Positions 1 through 9,192 of a stretch of 64,000 nucleotides of DNA are shown in pieces (within the stretch, counting starts at the first letter, position 1; each line of letters opens with the position of its first letter). The notes under the pieces were generated by a model. That model was not told the DNA's origin. It saw only the letters and a program-made list of their open reading frames with translations, and did no database searches. Made by a program: the position numbers and the translations under genes. The stretch lies in contig JAPLUR010000060.1 of the NCBI GenBank assembly GCA_026397505.1, positions 28,081 through 92,080 on the forward strand, read 5' to 3'. Source of the stretch: Candidatus Zixiibacteriota bacterium (GTDB lineage Bacteria; Zixibacteria; MSB-5A5; GN15; PGXB01).

Positions 1-2
1 CG

Positions 3-197
3 AGCAATCTGACCACCGAAAGTGCGGAAGGGACCGATACAAATGATGAGACTCTGGATGACCAATATCTTGACGTCATAATTGGCAATTATGTTGAGGC
101 TTATGGGTTTAACGCCGGTGAAATGCTTCTGGGAGAGCTGAATAGTGATGAGCTTCGAATTTTAAAAAGTAGAATGAAAACAAAGGATATCTTATGA
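3..197 (+). CDS. C-terminal end of an unknown protein (partial)
   Basis: An open frame enters from the left edge and ends at TGA 195-197, leaving 64 codons. The residues are acidic and soluble, ending in a helical, charged tail (ELNSDELRILKSRMKTKDIL). The stop overlaps the start of the next gene in an ATGA, so the two are probably translationally coupled. I do not recognise the family. Spy-like genes often follow an ECF sigma/anti-sigma pair, so a regulatory protein is possible, but nothing visible proves it. Confidence 0.6.
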   Translation, partial: SNLTTESAEGTDTNDETLDDQYLDVIIGNYVEAYGFNAGEMLLGELNSDELRILKSRMKTKDIL

Positions 198-703
198 GGA
201 AAGAGAAATATTTTGCCCTGATCTTTGTTTTGCTGCTTGTTCTTCTCTTTGGCAATGCAATTCGCGCTCAGGAGCCTGGTTGGCCCGGCTGTGGCCGGGG
301 AGAAGAACGGGCCAGAAATCTGGAAAGCCTTCGACTCTTGAAGCTGATGGAAGCATTGGAATTGAATGATGAACAGAGCACCAAATTTATCTCCTTATTT
401 GTGGACTTCAGAAAGGAGATGCGCGGGATTAATGACGATATCCAGACTGAAATAGACCATCTATCTGAATTATTGAGCGCCGAGAAGCCCTCCGAAGATT
501 CCATAAAGACGGAAATAGCCAGAATAGAGGCACTAAAGTCAGGGATGGAGGATAATCAAAGGAAATTTCATACTGAAGTTTCAAAACTATTAACCGTGGT
601 ACAGATGGGGAAGATGGTGGTTTTTGAGATGCGGTTTGAGCGGGAACTGATAATGAATGTCAGAGGTCTCCGCACCGGTCAAATGCCGCCGCTCGGCCCC
701 TGA
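194..703 (+). CDS. Spy/CpxP-like periplasmic protein
   Basis: A 169-residue protein with a clear signal peptide: a charged start (MRKEK), a hydrophobic core and a likely cleavage after IRA at about residue 25. The mature part is almost all amphipathic helix. It includes a helix-turn of the type LELNDEQSTKFISLF, the LT/LN-xxQ pattern typical of Spy, CpxP and ZraP-like periplasmic chaperones or metal-responsive proteins. The length fits that family. It overlaps the upstream gene by ATGA, and a second member of the same fold follows 35 bases later, so the two probably act together in envelope or metal stress. The family call is inference from pattern; the ligand is unknown. Confidence 0.65.
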   Translation: MRKEKYFALIFVLLLVLLFGNAIRAQEPGWPGCGRGEERARNLESLRLLKLMEALELNDEQSTKFISLFVDFRKEMRGINDDIQTEIDHLSELLSAEKPSEDSIKTEIARIEALKSGMEDNQRKFHTEVSKLLTVVQMGKMVVFEMRFERELIMNVRGLRTGQMPPLGP

Positions 704-738
704 GTACTGCATAGAACTTATTATTCCAAGGAGAAGAA

Positions 739-1365
739 ATGAAAAGAAACCTGGCATTGTTCGCAACCGTGATTCTGCTTCTGGCCCCGTTGGCCATGGC
801 CCAGCCCGGTGGCTGTGGAAAAGGGATGGGCATGGGCAAAGGTATGGACATGGGAAAAGGGATGGGGATGGGGATGTGCCGGCAGGATTGCATGATGGGT
901 GGGGAATGCGTTCATCCCGGCATGATACTCAAAATGGCCGATGAAATCGGATTGGATGCCGGGCAGAAGACCCAGATATCCAAAATGACTGAGGAATTCG
1001 GTGTTGCCCGTATCGACAAAGATGCTGAATTGGAGAAAGCGGAACTGAAATTACGCTATTTGATGAAGAATGATGGGGCGGAAAAAGAGATTCTGGCGGC
1101 GATGGATAAAGTCGGCCAGTTGAAAACTGAAATGCAGAAAATGAGATTCCAGCATCAGCGGCAAATCAAGGCTCTCTTGAATGCCGATCAGCAGAAGAAA
1201 CTCAAAGAGCTGATGCCCAAGATGTGCGGCCAGGGGGGACCGGAAATGGGTGAAGGACCGGATTGCAGGATCGAGAAAGTTATCATGCTTTCAGATGATG
1301 ATCCGGGCGATGCCCCTGGCAGAATGATGGGATGCAATAAGCCATGTGGCAAGAAGTCTAGATGA
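739..1365 (+). CDS. Met/Gly/Cys-rich Spy/ZraP-like periplasmic protein
   Basis: A 208-residue exported protein with a signal peptide ending near LAMA-Q (about residue 21) and a good ribosome-binding site (AGGAGAAG). After the signal comes a low-complexity run of GM, GK and MG units (about residues 25-47), then CRQDCMMGGECVHPG, a soft-metal-binding type of sequence. The central part is a helical Spy-like domain containing IGLDAGQKTQISKM and LLNADQQKKLKELM, the two LT-xxQ repeats of the family. The C-terminus adds further Cys and Met (MCGQGG, CNKPCGKK). Copper or zinc binding in the periplasm is likely from composition. It is followed at once by an intrinsic terminator. Confidence 0.68.
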   Translation: MKRNLALFATVILLLAPLAMAQPGGCGKGMGMGKGMDMGKGMGMGMCRQDCMMGGECVHPGMILKMADEIGLDAGQKTQISKMTEEFGVARIDKDAELEKAELKLRYLMKNDGAEKEILAAMDKVGQLKTEMQKMRFQHQRQIKALLNADQQKKLKELMPKMCGQGGPEMGEGPDCRIEKVIMLSDDDPGDAPGRMMGCNKPCGKKSR

Positions 1366-1403
1366 CGAAACTAGTGTAACAGGCAGATTAATAAATCTGA
1401 CAT

Positions 1404-1437
1404 AGAAGGCAGGTTTTTGACTTGCCTTCTTTTTTTA
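1404..1437 (+). terminator. Intrinsic terminator after the Spy-like pair
   Basis: A 10-base-pair stem (1404-1413 with 1421-1430, one G-T pair) has a 7-base loop and runs directly into a T tract of seven. It separates the Spy-like genes from rnr. Confidence 0.85.
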
Positions 1438-1480
1438 TTGCGAATATCTGCCAATTTGGCAGAAAAATGGCATATTTGAC

Positions 1481-1509
1481 TTGACTTTTGTGGCTCGCCT
1501 TATTAACAA
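1481..1509 (+). promoter_or_regulatory. Promoter of rnr, placed for a leaderless mRNA
   Basis: TTGACT (1481-1486), a 17-base spacer and TAACAA (1504-1509) form a sigma-70 type promoter. Only seven bases separate the -10 box from the ATG at 1517, so transcription should begin at or next to the start codon. No Shine-Dalgarno sequence is present. A second TTGACT sits at 1476-1481. Confidence 0.6.
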
Positions 1510-1516
1510 TAGCGCC

Positions 1517-3664
1517 ATGAGTATTAAAGATCAGTATATAATTGATTATCTGGCCTATAAGGCCGGAAGACCTTTGAAATTGAGAGAGCTGGCTCACGAA
1601 TTAAGAATTTCTGAAAAGGAATACCCATCTTTCCGAGGCGCTGTCAAGAAGTTGATAGATTCCGGAAAATTGGTGAAGCTGCGGCGAAACCGATTGGGAG
1701 TCCCCTCGGAATTGAATCTGGTGGTCGGCAATATCTCTATTTCCAAAGGAGGATATGGAACGACCTTCACCGAATCAGGCGAGCCGGTTGTGATTCCTCC
1801 CTCCGATACTCTTACGGCCCTCGACGGTGATAAAGTCATGGTGCGGGTCGAGACCGGCGATGAAAACGAATTGCATGGTAAAGTAATTAAGGTTCTGGAG
1901 CGGGCCTCACGCAATATTATCGGGACTTTCAGAATCGGCCGGAATTTCAGCTTTGTCGTCCCGGACAATAAGAAAGTCCAGCGCGATATTTATATTCCTG
2001 TCAAATTATCCCAGAAAGCGCGTGATGGCGAGCGGGTGGTGGCCCGAATCAACTCCTGGGAGGATGCTTTGAGCAATCCGGAGGGAGAGGTACTGGAGAG
2101 AATCGGTATGCCGGGCGAGCCGGGCGTGGATCTTCTGACGGTTATAAAGAATTATGAACTTCCCGAGGAATTCCCCAGAAAAGTAATCGAGGAAACCGAA
2201 GAGGCCGCCGCATTTTTTGCACCGGAGGAATTGGGTCGGCGGCATGATTTCACCAAAGATATTATTTATACCATCGATCCTGAGGATGCCAAAGACCATG
2301 ATGATGCCATTTCTGTGACGAAAACGCCCCAGGGATACCGCCTGGGAGTGCATATTGCCGATGTTTCTTTCTTTGTGCGCGAAGGAACGATGCTCGACAA
2401 GGAGGCATTCGAACGGGGCAATTCGGTCTACCTTCCGGGGATGGTGATACCGATGCTTCCCGAGAAGCTTTCCAACGACCTCTGTTCTCTGCGGCCGAAC
2501 CGCAAGCGGCTGGTTTATTCGGCACTCATCAATTTTGATGTTGACGGCAACATGCGGGATTGGGAACTCTGCGAAGGGGTGATCAACTCCAAGGCCAAGT
2601 TAAGCTATGAAGAAGTGCAGGAATTTTTCAACACCGGCAAATCTGGTGATAGTGTCGGCAAGGTGGCCGAGAATCTTCTTCTGGCGCGGCAGCTTGCCTC
2701 CCTGCTTCAAAAGAAGAGGATAGCGGAGGGTTCTCTGGACTTTGATCTTCCCGAGGCCAAAATAGTTCTTAACAGTAGAGGGGAGATTATTGAAATAGGA
2801 AACCGTGTGCGGTTGGAGTCGCACCGTCTTATTGAGGAATTCATGCTGGCGGCCAATAAGGCGGTGGCGTTGCATGTCTTCCGGATGGGACAAAAATTTC
2901 TCTATCGGGTACATGACAAGCCCGATATGGAGAAACTTGAGGCGTTTTCCTATCTGGTTTCGACTCTGGGATACCATTTCCCGGTTTCCGACACGGTCAA
3001 GCCGATTCAATTCTCCCGTTTTCTGGAAAAAATAAAAGGGAAACCGGAGGAGGAGCTTCTCAACGAACTGGCGCTCCGCTCCATGAAGAAGGCGGTCTAT
3101 CAGCCGCAAAATATCGGTCATTTTGGATTGGCATTCACCCATTACACTCATTTTACTTCGCCTATCAGGCGTTATCCCGATTTGATGGTGCACCGTCTGC
3201 TGCGGAAACTGAAAAGCGGGCGTTACCCCGAAACATTGAGCAAGCGTATTGATAATATTTTGACCAATGTCGGGCAGCATTGCTCCGAGACCGAGCGCAC
3301 CGCCGAAGCGGCGGAACGGGAAGCAATCAAAATCAAGCAGGTGGCTTTCATGGCCGAGCGGATAGGCCAGGAATATGTCGGAGTAATATCGGGGCTTCTG
3401 AATTTCGGTTTCTTTGTTCGTCTCGGCGGGACCGGGGCGGAGGGGATGGTTCGTCTATCCAGTCTTGATGATGATTACTATAAGTATGATGCGGACCATT
3501 TTCGTCTCGTGGGAAGAAGAACCGGGCGTATTTTTCGATTGGGGGATCAAGTGACGGTGGGAATTCAGACAGTCGATAAGGTCAAAAACGAAATAAATCT
3601 TTATCTGGTTGAAGCCGCCGAACCCCGGCAACGAAAGTCTAAAAGGAAACATCGTCAAAGATGA
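1517..3664 (+). CDS. rnr: Ribonuclease R (3'-5' exoribonuclease)
   Basis: A 715-residue RNase II/R family enzyme that degrades structured RNA processively from the 3' end. Domains in order: an N-terminal winged-helix segment (about 1-65), two cold-shock RNA-binding domains (about 70-215), the RNB catalytic domain with its acidic cluster IDPEDAKDHDDAISV (near residue 260) and SPIRRYPDLMVHRLL, an S1 domain (VGVISGLLNFGFFVRL) and a short basic tail (KRKHRQR). I chose the ATG at 1517 over an in-frame ATG at 1481 because the protein then starts with the helix expected for the family and because the promoter -10 box lies just before it. It overlaps the following regulator by ATGA. Confidence 0.93.
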   Translation: MSIKDQYIIDYLAYKAGRPLKLRELAHELRISEKEYPSFRGAVKKLIDSGKLVKLRRNRLGVPSELNLVVGNISISKGGYGTTFTESGEPVVIPPSDTLTALDGDKVMVRVETGDENELHGKVIKVLERASRNIIGTFRIGRNFSFVVPDNKKVQRDIYIPVKLSQKARDGERVVARINSWEDALSNPEGEVLERIGMPGEPGVDLLTVIKNYELPEEFPRKVIEETEEAAAFFAPEELGRRHDFTKDIIYTIDPEDAKDHDDAISVTKTPQGYRLGVHIADVSFFVREGTMLDKEAFERGNSVYLPGMVIPMLPEKLSNDLCSLRPNRKRLVYSALINFDVDGNMRDWELCEGVINSKAKLSYEEVQEFFNTGKSGDSVGKVAENLLLARQLASLLQKKRIAEGSLDFDLPEAKIVLNSRGEIIEIGNRVRLESHRLIEEFMLAANKAVALHVFRMGQKFLYRVHDKPDMEKLEAFSYLVSTLGYHFPVSDTVKPIQFSRFLEKIKGKPEEELLNELALRSMKKAVYQPQNIGHFGLAFTHYTHFTSPIRRYPDLMVHRLLRKLKSGRYPETLSKRIDNILTNVGQHCSETERTAEAAEREAIKIKQVAFMAERIGQEYVGVISGLLNFGFFVRLGGTGAEGMVRLSSLDDDYYKYDADHFRLVGRRTGRIFRLGDQVTVGIQTVDKVKNEINLYLVEAAEPRQRKSKRKHRQR

Positions 3665-5100
3665 TACAGAACATATTGGTACTTGCCAAACCGGAATTTG
3701 CGGAGGGGGATCCGCTTTTTGGCAGTACTTTCAGGGCGATGGGGGAATTCGTTTCAGAGCTGTCACAATTATATACTATCCTCAAGGAGCGTTCGGTCGA
3801 GTTGATTCTTATCGGTGGGGAATTTCAGGGGATTAATCCCGGGATCATAAGACGAATCAGAATGCGGGCGCCGGTTGTCGATATCTGGAAAATTGTCCCG
3901 ACCATGCAGCATCAAATCGGCGACGAAGGGTTATCGCTTGATGGGTTCATCAGCCTGGCCGATGGTGCCGATTCCATCGCCAAGAAGGTCCGCCGCATTT
4001 TGTATCAAAAGGCTCTGCTGCGAAAATACGATCTGGTGGGGCGCTCGGAAAAAATGAAAATGGTCGCCGAAACGATAGATAGAATCGCCGCGACTGATAT
4101 CAGTGTCCTGATAATCGGGCCCTCGGGTAGCGGCAAGGAACTCGTGGCCCGCGCCATACATACTAATTCCAATCGAAACGAGCGCCGTTTTGTGGCGGTG
4201 AACTGTGGGGCGCTGGCCGAGGGGATTCTGGAATCGGAGCTCTTCGGGCATGAAAAGGGTGCATTCACCGGATCGGTCGGCAAGCGTGAAGGACTCTTTG
4301 TGCAGGCAGACGGCGGCACAATTTTCCTTGATGAAATCGGCGAGACGAGACCGGATATGCAGGTAAAGCTATTGCGGGTGCTGGAAGACGGCATTTTCTA
4401 CCCGGTGGGAGGCGACAAACCTGCCCATTCCGATGTCCGGGTAATTGCGGCCACAAATCGCGACCTGTCGGAGGCGATACGGGAAGGTGCTTTCCGTGAG
4501 GACCTCTATTTTCGCCTCGGCGTGGTCAAGATAATTCTTTCCTCGCTCTACGAGAGGAAAGAAGATATTCTTCCCCTGCTCTGCCACTTCGCATCGTGTG
4601 AAAAAGTAAAAGGATTCTCGGATGGCGCTGTTGATTTGCTCTTACGGTATGACTGGCCGGGGAATGTGAGACAGTTGCGCAACTTTGTGGCGCATGTGGC
4701 GGCGCTTCACCCGGAAGGTGAAATTTCCGTACATAATGTTGAACAGTTTATCGCCGAACAGGGGATAACGCAGCGACAACTGCCGGTCGTAACCGGGAGG
4801 ACGCCGGATGAAGCCGGGCATGAATTAATTTACCGCGCACTGCTCTCGCTGGGAAGCGAAATCAAGATGCTGCGTGACTTGATAACGGTCAATCTTCCGA
4901 CCAGAACAGAATTCGAAAATGGCGCCGCCGGGCAGCAGACAACAGTCGCCGGATCGGGTGGGACAATGCAGGAGGTGGAAAAAGAGATGATTGAAGCGGC
5001 GCTGAATGAAGCCAACGGCAATCGCAAGATGGTGGCTCGAAAGCTCGGTATCGGCGAAAGAACGCTCTACCGAAAATTGAAGAAGTACCATCTGACTTGA
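3661..5100 (+). CDS. Sigma-54-dependent transcriptional activator with a pseudo-receiver
   Basis: A 479-residue NtrC-family activator. Residues 1-115 occupy the place of a receiver but lack its acidic pocket; where the phospho-acceptor Asp would sit the chain reads ELILIGGEF. The central AAA+ domain is complete: Walker A GPSGSGKE (153-160), the sigma-54 loop GAFTGS (200-205), Walker B GTIFLDEIGE (219-228) and a conserved arginine region FREDLYFRL. The C-terminus has a Fis-type helix-turn-helix (MVARKLGIGERTLYRKLKK). It therefore probably drives sigma-54 promoters under control of something other than classic phosphorylation. It overlaps rnr (ATGA) and the next gene (TTGA). No sensor kinase is adjacent. 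Confidence 0.88.
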   Translation: MIQNILVLAKPEFAEGDPLFGSTFRAMGEFVSELSQLYTILKERSVELILIGGEFQGINPGIIRRIRMRAPVVDIWKIVPTMQHQIGDEGLSLDGFISLADGADSIAKKVRRILYQKALLRKYDLVGRSEKMKMVAETIDRIAATDISVLIIGPSGSGKELVARAIHTNSNRNERRFVAVNCGALAEGILESELFGHEKGAFTGSVGKREGLFVQADGGTIFLDEIGETRPDMQVKLLRVLEDGIFYPVGGDKPAHSDVRVIAATNRDLSEAIREGAFREDLYFRLGVVKIILSSLYERKEDILPLLCHFASCEKVKGFSDGAVDLLLRYDWPGNVRQLRNFVAHVAALHPEGEISVHNVEQFIAEQGITQRQLPVVTGRTPDEAGHELIYRALLSLGSEIKMLRDLITVNLPTRTEFENGAAGQQTTVAGSGGTMQEVEKEMIEAALNEANGNRKMVARKLGIGERTLYRKLKKYHLT

Positions 5101-6744
5101 CCAGAATTCTCCATGTTTTCACTTTCAGCCTGCTTTTTATCGTTATATCTGTACCCACTGCTCTGACTCAGATTATATCCGGTGAGGTTTATCCCTCCGA
5201 TGAAGAGATTTTTGAGGCGTACTTGCGCGGTGATATTGACTATCAAGCATATCTTAATCTGGTCGAGATATTTGACGGCGGAATTGACAGCACTGAGCTG
5301 TATCTTCTGGATGAAATTCCCGGCTTCGACTACTTTACTAATTCGTACCTGAAAAGCTTCACGGAATCGGAATCGGAGCAGGCGGCGGCATTTTTAAGTG
5401 TAAGCGAAGTCGAAAATGAAGTTAAGGCCAATGGGTATCTGAAATATCGAGGGTGGCAGAAACTTGGAGAAAACGGTGAGCGAAAAAACCAGTATTATAT
5501 CAATTCATCTATTGCCGCCGATTGGAACTTGACCGGACGATTCGAAAGGAATTATCAGCATATCGGGAAATGCACTCAAAGGGCGCTTACCTATCGGGGG
5601 AAACCGGGAACGCTGAAGAAAATAGTGATTGGGAACTATAACGCCCGGTATGGTTTGGGACTCACTGTAGGATATCGCGGCAGGCTCTTTGACAAGGGCG
5701 AGCAATCCGAAGATGCCTCCTGGCTCTTCCCGGTTTATGGCGGATTCAACGGTATCTATGCCGAGGGGGGGGCGCAAAAGCGACGCGGTCAAGTGGCTGA
5801 TTCATTATGATCAGAACTCCGATTATCGCATTCGCGCCACCGCCCTCGATCTATCCAGACGATTCCACAAATTCCAGCTGGAGGGAATCCTTCTGGGGGC
5901 CATGGTCAACAATCGTATTACCGGGGTGGAATATCGTCATTATCAATTGGGGATATCGGCACAGTATCGCGTGAAGGCAGGACAGGCGGCGCTGGAACTG
6001 GCCTTTCCCAAAAATGCCCGCACTCTTTTCCCGGCGGCGCTTATGGAATCGGAATATACGGAGGGCCCGATCCGGCTGCGGCTTTCGGCCTGGCATTATG
6101 ATGGAGAGTTCCTGAATCTGATTGGCGGGGGGCGCTCCGGGCTGCTTTATAGCGACGTTACAATCGACACCATTCAATTCAGTTTCCGCGACCGCCGCCA
6201 TGACCAGCAGGGAATGCTGTTCAAAGCAAATACCGAGATGGGTCATGATATCACCACCGATTTCTCCTGTTCCATTTATGGTAAAGACCGCTATGAGAGA
6301 GCCGCCCGTCTGGTCGCCGGGCTGGAGGTGCCGCTATCCCTTCAATCCCGTGTAAGAATGGAATTTCGCCATTATGAAGAAAACCACCCGGGTGAGTTGG
6401 TTTTTGAAAATCAAGCCCGAGCCGAGTATCGGTTCTATTCAGACCGAATTTCTCTAAGAAGCTATCTGGGGTATAAGTTGGATAAATGGAATAATGAATA
6501 CCTTTCCTGCTTCACACGGGTCAGAGTGTTCTTGTCATCACCGGGGACAACAGAAATCTGGCTGAATCTGGATAAACTGAATACCCGAACCGGCCGAATT
6601 GATTATTTCTACGGCTATCTGCGCGAGGCCTTCCGCCTGATGAAATATGTTGAGTTGGCTGCGAAATATTCATATCGTTACAGTCGCAGTTATACCGAGC
6701 GGGTAGAAGCGACTCTCTTTTTTGAGGTGAAAGTAGAATGGTAA
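5097..6744 (+). pseudogene. Outer-membrane beta-barrel protein, frame broken in a G8 tract
   Basis: Begins at a TTG overlapping the previous stop and has a signal peptide (ending ALTQ). The first frame runs to 5810; its homologous continuation lies in another frame and runs to 6744. The switch falls in a run of eight G (5765-5772): with seven G the two parts join into one protein of 548 residues. The fused product has an N-terminal segment with a possible degenerate helix-hairpin-helix (LYLLDEIPGFDYF), then a barrel of alternating aromatic and polar strands including GNYNARYGLGLTVG. That resembles the barrel of FCB-group HHH-containing outer-membrane proteins. It may be a phase-variable gene, a real pseudogene, or a homopolymer miscall. 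The last codons overlap the next gene. Confidence 0.68.
5765..5772 (+). repeat. Homopolymer tract of eight G inside a coding frame
   Basis: Eight consecutive G bases at the exact point where the barrel gene changes frame. Removing one G restores an open frame from 5097 to 6744. Tracts like this are both slipped-strand hotspots and common sequencing errors. Confidence 0.9.
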
Positions 6745-8372
6745 TGAGCCGGATTTTTTGCACATTGTTATTTCTGTTGGCGGCTTTTGGTTTGGCGCAG
6801 GCCGATATAATTATCAACGAGGTCATGTCCAACGAACTTGGCGCCAACGTGTCGCTGGAGTGGATTGAATTATATAATAACTCCGATAGTGCCAAATCGC
6901 TTCTGTTCTACTCGCTTGACATTGATGGTGTCAGTCTTACTCTGCCCGGTATCTCGTTGGGGCCATATCAATATTATATCGCATGTCGCAGGTTGTACGA
7001 TTCGGCAACCGTTATCGGTTTTGAATCGGTTTGGGGCGACGGCAGCGGCTTATGGGGTGACACACCTCAGGAAAATTATCAGGTACACCGCCTCGCGGAA
7101 CTGGCTTTGAGAAATGATTCCGGGACCATTATCCTGAAATATGCCTCAATTGCCAAATCCATTTTCCATTGGACGAGCGCTGGACAGGATGGAGTTTCAT
7201 GGGAAAGATTCGCACCCACTTCGCTGGTAATAAGCAACTCTTTCGACCCCCGCGGCGGAACACCGGGAAGAATAAATTCCAGTACGCCCCGACAGGATGA
7301 TCTGGCGTTGCTGAAAATATCGGCTTATCCGGAATCGGACAACATGACCGGATTAAATTACTTGATCGCCAATATCGGGCTTCAACCTGTGTCAGGGGCA
7401 GCACTGAGTATCTATTATGATAATAACGAAGACAGCATTGTTGCCGATTCCGATTTCGTGGTTATATTCAATCTGCCGGATATGGCGCCGGGTGATACCA
7501 TAGCGCGGATAGAGAATTTGCACCTTCGGGGTACATACGCCACTCTTCTGGCGCGGCTTCCCCAGGATGACCGTCCCGCTAATAATCTGGTATTGCTGAC
7601 GGCGCCGGGTGAATATTTCCCGCCGATAATCCTCTCCGAATTTCTGGCCGATCCGCAATCGCCCCTGAGAGCGGAATGGGTCGAAATAAAAAACCGCAGT
7701 GACAGCACCATTAATATTAAAGGGTGGCTGCTGGGTGATTCGGCCCGGCAATATCAAATTACGGCGCTGGATTATTTTCTGTCGGTCGGCGAGTATCTGG
7801 TGCTCTGTGATGACAGCAGCGCTTTCAAATCCTTCTATACGGCAAGCGAAATCCCGTTGCTCCAGATGAGCGGCTGGGCGTCACTCAATAATAATGGGGA
7901 TAAAATCAGACTGACCGATTCCTTTGGCTTTGTCGCCGATAGTTTCCTCTATAGTCTTGCCTATGGAGATAATTACACCTGGGGACGAGGCGGAGAGGTC
8001 GATATCACCGGCCGCTGGGGACGTTCTGTTTCGCCCGGCGGTACGCCCGGACAGGGGAATGAAGTTTATTATCAGGCATCGGCGTCGAAGATAGAGATTA
8101 AAGTTGAACCGAATCCATTCTCGCCCAGAGAAGATGGTGAGATGGTGATAACCTTTGCCGTCCCGCCCGGCGATAATTTGAGCATGAGATTATATGATAC
8201 CGAGGGGCGAGTGGTTAAGACTCTGCTGGATAAAATGCCGGCATTGGACGGAACGGTTCGCTGGAACGGCAGCAGCGAGGCCGGGCGGCGTCTGCCGGTC
8301 GGGATTTATATCCTTTTTGTTGAAGTTTATGGCCGGGAACAGTACAAGCAGACGGTGGTGATCGCGCCATGA
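6738..8372 (+). CDS. Secreted lamin-tail-domain protein with C-terminal FlgD-like domain
   Basis: A 544-residue exported protein with a signal peptide ending at about GLAQA-D. Two lamin-tail-like beta domains are visible: one near residues 23-140 (INEVMSN...EWIELYNNS) and one near 295-415 (LSEFLADPQSPLRAEWVEIKN). The C-terminus (about 455-544) contains VEPNPFSPREDGEMVI, then LYDTEGRVVKTLLD and VRWNGSSEAGRRLPVGIYI. This is the FlgD Ig-like/type IX sorting-like fold common at the end of FCB surface proteins. It overlaps the barrel gene before it and the PorV-like gene after it, so the three are probably made as a surface set. ATG 6744 is an alternative start. Confidence 0.75.
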   Translation: MVMSRIFCTLLFLLAAFGLAQADIIINEVMSNELGANVSLEWIELYNNSDSAKSLLFYSLDIDGVSLTLPGISLGPYQYYIACRRLYDSATVIGFESVWGDGSGLWGDTPQENYQVHRLAELALRNDSGTIILKYASIAKSIFHWTSAGQDGVSWERFAPTSLVISNSFDPRGGTPGRINSSTPRQDDLALLKISAYPESDNMTGLNYLIANIGLQPVSGAALSIYYDNNEDSIVADSDFVVIFNLPDMAPGDTIARIENLHLRGTYATLLARLPQDDRPANNLVLLTAPGEYFPPIILSEFLADPQSPLRAEWVEIKNRSDSTINIKGWLLGDSARQYQITALDYFLSVGEYLVLCDDSSAFKSFYTASEIPLLQMSGWASLNNNGDKIRLTDSFGFVADSFLYSLAYGDNYTWGRGGEVDITGRWGRSVSPGGTPGQGNEVYYQASASKIEIKVEPNPFSPREDGEMVITFAVPPGDNLSMRLYDTEGRVVKTLLDKMPALDGTVRWNGSSEAGRRLPVGIYILFVEVYGREQYKQTVVIAP

Positions 8373-9175
8373 GGTCGAAACTAATCTTTCTCTGCCTACT
8401 TGGCCTTTCGCTGCCGGCATTCTCGTTCGATATCGGGGCGGGAAGGCTGACCGGTATGGGCGGAACAGTGCTTTTCTCATCACCGTCCGCATCTGATTAT
8501 CTGGCCTGCCCGGCGGTATTACTTTCCGAGCGGCAGTTGGTTTTTGAGTCGGGTTTCCAGAGAAAATATGATTTGGCCGATCTGGATAAGGTTTTTGCGG
8601 CAGCGGCTTATCGGTATAGAAGTTTCTCCGGGGCCGTCGGTTTCTCGCAATTTGGCCGGGAGAATTATTACACGGAGAAACTTATTAGGGGGGCACTGGG
8701 GGTGCAGTTCCGCTTGATGACGCTGGCAATTGATATTTCGGGATGGACCATAGAGATAGGGGACAACCATGGTTCGTTCAATATGGCCTCCCTGGGAGTA
8801 ACCGGCGGCCTGAATTATGAGAGGTTTCACCTGGGATTAGCCGCAGACAATATCAATCAGCCGGCGCCGATCGACGACGCTGAAAGGTATCAGACCGTCT
8901 TTAAGATTTATGCTGAAGTAGAGGGACCCTCGACCTATTCTCTCACCGGGCGGGTGGCGCTGGAAAAGTACGAAAAACCGATTCTGGCCGTCGGCCAATA
9001 TATCCGTTTGCAGGGGAAGAATGCCATCTTCTGGGGGGTAAGCAACAATCCTCTCACTTATGGCGGTGGTATTGACCTGCATTATCGCGGTTTCCGGCTC
9101 GGTTATGCAGCCTCATATCACCCGGTTCTGGGGATGAGTCATAATTTGTCGCTGGAATTCGTGTGGAAGAGCTGA
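8369..9175 (+). CDS. PorV/PorQ-like outer-membrane beta-barrel protein
   Basis: A 268-residue protein starting in an ATGA overlap with the lamin-tail gene. It has a short signal peptide (ending PAFS-F). The mature part begins with GAGRLTGMGGTVLFSSPSAS, the glycine-rich opening seen in PorV/PorQ and UPF0164-type barrels. The rest is built of short alternating strands ending in an aromatic residue pattern (LSLEFVWKS). PorV-like proteins shuttle or anchor type IX secretion cargo in Bacteroidota; here a structural or export role for the neighbouring surface protein is inference. The exact family is uncertain. Confidence 0.62.
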   Translation: MRSKLIFLCLLGLSLPAFSFDIGAGRLTGMGGTVLFSSPSASDYLACPAVLLSERQLVFESGFQRKYDLADLDKVFAAAAYRYRSFSGAVGFSQFGRENYYTEKLIRGALGVQFRLMTLAIDISGWTIEIGDNHGSFNMASLGVTGGLNYERFHLGLAADNINQPAPIDDAERYQTVFKIYAEVEGPSTYSLTGRVALEKYEKPILAVGQYIRLQGKNAIFWGVSNNPLTYGGGIDLHYRGFRLGYAASYHPVLGMSHNLSLEFVWKS

Positions 9176-9192
9176 TCGCATAAGAGAGCTTT

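Noticed and set aside
820..880. Tandem DNA repeat or CRISPR-like unit
   Set aside because: The repetition is codon-level low complexity (Gly-Met-Lys) within the Met-rich protein; there are no unique spacers.
660..915. Minus-strand ORFs opposite the Met-rich protein
   Set aside because: They are antisense reflections of the low-complexity coding sequence, with no ribosome-binding site or family resemblance.
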